This document shows positions 62,178 to 64,000 of a stretch of DNA of 64,000 bases, in pieces (position 1 is the stretch's first letter; each line of letters starts with the position of its first letter). The notes beneath the pieces were generated by a model. It saw nothing but the letters and a program-made list of their open reading frames with translations, searched no databases and was not told where the DNA came from. A program made the translations under genes and the position numbers. Location: assembly GCA_051294375.1 (NCBI GenBank), contig CM119268.1:18182005-18246004 (forward strand), read 5' to 3'. This stretch comes from Paraspadella gotoi (lineage: Eukaryota > Chaetognatha).

Positions 62178-62355
62178 AACGATAAAGATCTCATTGTCAT
62201 TTCAACTGCAAGAAAATCTTAAACCTCCGTCACGTGATTCAATCCTACGATTCGATCTCCCAACTTGATCTTGATGTCGACTGAGGAAAATAGACGAAAA
62301 GATCGAAACGAGAAGAAGCGAAAAGGAGCGACGCCCAAAACTTGTCCGCGCTTAA

Positions 62356-62446
62356 GTCTCGGGACTCGGGACTCGGGACTCGGGACTCGGGACTCGGGAC
62401 TCGGGACTCGGGACTCGGGACTCGGGACTCGGGACTCGGGACTCGG
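62356..62446. repeat. Heptamer minisatellite (GGGACTC)n
   Basis: About 12-13 perfect units of gggactc in tandem. It gives repeated ESRVPSP / GTRDSGL reading frames on the two strands, which are not genes. Confidence 0.97.
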
Positions 62447-62915
62447 ATATTTGATAATTTGGATTGAGGACCCCTGACATTTGGCACCGGGCATTTAGAC
62501 CATTAGCTATTATTTCCGCATCGCCTCCTTAAAGATTCTTTGGTGATGACTCCAAGATTAACCTCCCAACCATTAAATTGTCAAACGCCACGTCGCGTCG
62601 TCCGTCTTTCGGGTCTTCGGAAAATCTTTGGGTTAGACTCGAGCCCATCGGGCACGACCGCGCGGCCACGCCTGCCCCCTCTGGGTCCAAGCCAAAGGTT
62701 TTACGACTCTAATGACTTTCAACGGCGCCGCCCAAAATAAACGAGGGACGAACGAGTTTTTCGGCAAATCGAGTTTTTCACTCATTTAGACAAAAGACAA
62801 AAAAAGTTCTCGATCTTCTTTTCTTTTCGATTCTTGCGAATCTCGTAAGCAATTTTAAACTTTTCATTTGTGACAATCGATCATCGGAATTAGGAACTTC
62901 GTTTTGTCAGTCGCC

Positions 62916-63938
62916 ATGGCTAAACAAGTAAGAATGTTTTTTTTATTGCGTGTACCGGTCAACTAAATGCCAGGTTGTTTCAAAAAATTAGTGTAAATAC
63001 TGTATATCAATCTTTACGGGTTTGCAAATGGCAGCTTTTTGTTAGCGGTTTAAATGTCACCATGTATTTGTTGCTAAGTTTTTCTTTTAAAGTATTTTAA
63101 ACTCAGTCGACATTGTATTTTCTACATTGTATATTTCTGATAAATACTAACTTTCTTTTTTTCATTTTCAGCTAAAAATGAAACCAGAACACAGGCAACG
63201 TAAGTAACAACTTGCTTAATTATTAATTATAAATTGTTATTAGTTTGAACAAATAAACGAATCTTTCCCAGAATTTTACAAAATCTTTAAAAAGTGGGAC
63301 AAGGACGGCAACGGACAACTCACCAAGGAAGAAGTTTGGGCCGCCTTCAGTTCTATGTCTCCGGTAACCAGTTAGTTTTTTTTTATGGAACTTTGGATTA
63401 GATACGAGGATGTCATGTTTTTTGGCATTAATATTATCTTTTCCACACAGGGTTCGAAAAAAGACAACAAACTAATGGAGACCTTTTGGAAGAATATCGA
63501 CGCTAATAGTAAAAAAAAAAAAACAATCGAAAATTATTTTTCATAAAATCTGTTGTTATATTTTGACTTCCTTTCAGACGACAATTTGATCTCTTTCGAA
63601 GAATTTCTAAAATATTCTGCTGTGAGTTTTCTTATTTTCCATTTTGACTGAATTTTTTTTTTTACATTGATGATAGCAATGATAATTCTCTGCAGGGGTT
63701 CGAGCTGCTGTCGGTTCTCAAAAGCGGCTCAGAGGATGGGGGAAAGACGATGCCAAAAAGCAAATTAAAAGGCGCTTTGTTGCAAAACAACGTAAGACTT
63801 GGTTAGAGTTACTATGCGATATTATTTTAACTATAGTAATTAAACTATTTTTTTTCTTCAAGATCTTGCCTCCGGCGGCGTTGAACAAATGTATGGCGTT
63901 AGTAGACAATAACGATGACGACAACATCGATTTAGAAG
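62916..63938 (+). CDS. EF-hand calcium-binding protein, 3' end beyond window
   Basis: Exons: 62916-62927, 63172-63199, 63272-63363, 63451-63508, 63578-63621, 63696-63791 and 63863-63938, all GT-AG with closing phases; the last donor (GTGCAA at 63939) points to more exons. The start ATG at 62916 is in a good context (gtcgccATGG). EF hand 1 is canonical (KKWDKDGNGQLTKEEVW), EF hand 2 is near-canonical (DANNDNLISFEEF), the third region (SGSEDGGKTMPKSKL) has lost its loop ligands, and EF hand 4 begins DNNDDDNIDLE. It is likely a cytosolic calcium-binding protein, distantly related to the calmodulin/troponin C superfamily. It is too diverged to name and clearly different from the calmodulin-like gene 18 kb away. 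Confidence 0.85.
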
Positions 63939-64000
63939 GTGCAAATACGAAAATATGCTACAATGTACTGATATATACTTATAATGTAATAAGTTTTTTT

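Larger units (their letters stand above)
60956..62915. other. Spacer upstream of the EF-hand gene
   Basis: AT-rich to 61450, then a CT tract (61470-61502), an inverted repeat agtgagtaaggag/ctccttactcact at about 61849-61873, a long GA tract and a heptamer minisatellite. 62500-62915 is likely promoter and 5' leader of the EF-hand gene. An exon-like piece at 61503-61578 (+), ending at a GTAAAC donor, is not supported by any partner. Confidence 0.45.

Noticed and set aside
62245-62494. ORFs of 80-91 codons with repeated SRVPSPE
   Set aside because: Translation of the (GGGACTC)n minisatellite.

Overview
This window is metazoan nuclear DNA. Genes are split into many short exons with introns of about 60-300 bp (a few reach 2-3 kb). 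Splice sites are nearly all GT-AG, and long simple repeats and fossil transposons fill the spaces between genes. The gene families point to a bilaterian invertebrate: a two-domain pancreatic-type lipase, a von Willebrand A plus C-type lectin protein, a degenerin/ENaC channel, a doublesex/mab-3 related (DMRT) transcription factor, a calmodulin-like protein and a second EF-hand protein. I cannot name the phylum. There are no bacterial-style operons and no CRISPR array, and I recognised no tRNA or rRNA gene.

Layout. 3-260: last exon of a kelch-repeat gene (+). 1.6-5.2 kb: secreted lipase gene (-). 5.2-12 kb: mostly microsatellites with a few unassigned exon-like pieces. 12.1-19 kb: transposon-rich stretch with two hAT-type foldback MITEs, a complete miniature LTR element (TRIM) with matching target duplications, a small secreted repeat-peptide ORF and a perfect 61-bp-arm palindrome. 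19-31.2 kb: AT-rich, microsatellite-poor, gene-free block, bracketed by a near-identical direct duplication whose right copy starts at a sequence gap. 31.2-36.4 kb: simple repeats and another MITE. 36.5-41.3 kb: a 12-exon gene (-) for a secreted protein with one vWA domain and six C-type lectin domains. 43.3-45.0 kb: calmodulin-like gene (+). 45.4-48.5 kb: seven-exon ENaC/degenerin channel (-), convergent with the calmodulin-like gene. 49.1-54.4 kb: DMRT gene (-) with a MITE in its large intron. 54.9-62.9 kb: repeats and a dead LINE reverse transcriptase. 62.9 kb to the end: EF-hand gene (+), cut by the window edge.

The genes do not form a pathway; they look like unrelated neighbours. The strongest points of interest are two paralogous lectin introns that close in frame only as GA-AG introns, the hAT-type MITE family with 8-bp target duplications, the TRIM element, four sites with hammerhead-ribozyme-like motifs, a DMRT2-like DM domain combined with a DMA-like domain, a lipase with a very short lid, and a probable assembly duplication around 18.65/31.19 kb. 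Exon boundaries were worked out by hand from splice sites, phase and family motifs; no alignment or search was run.
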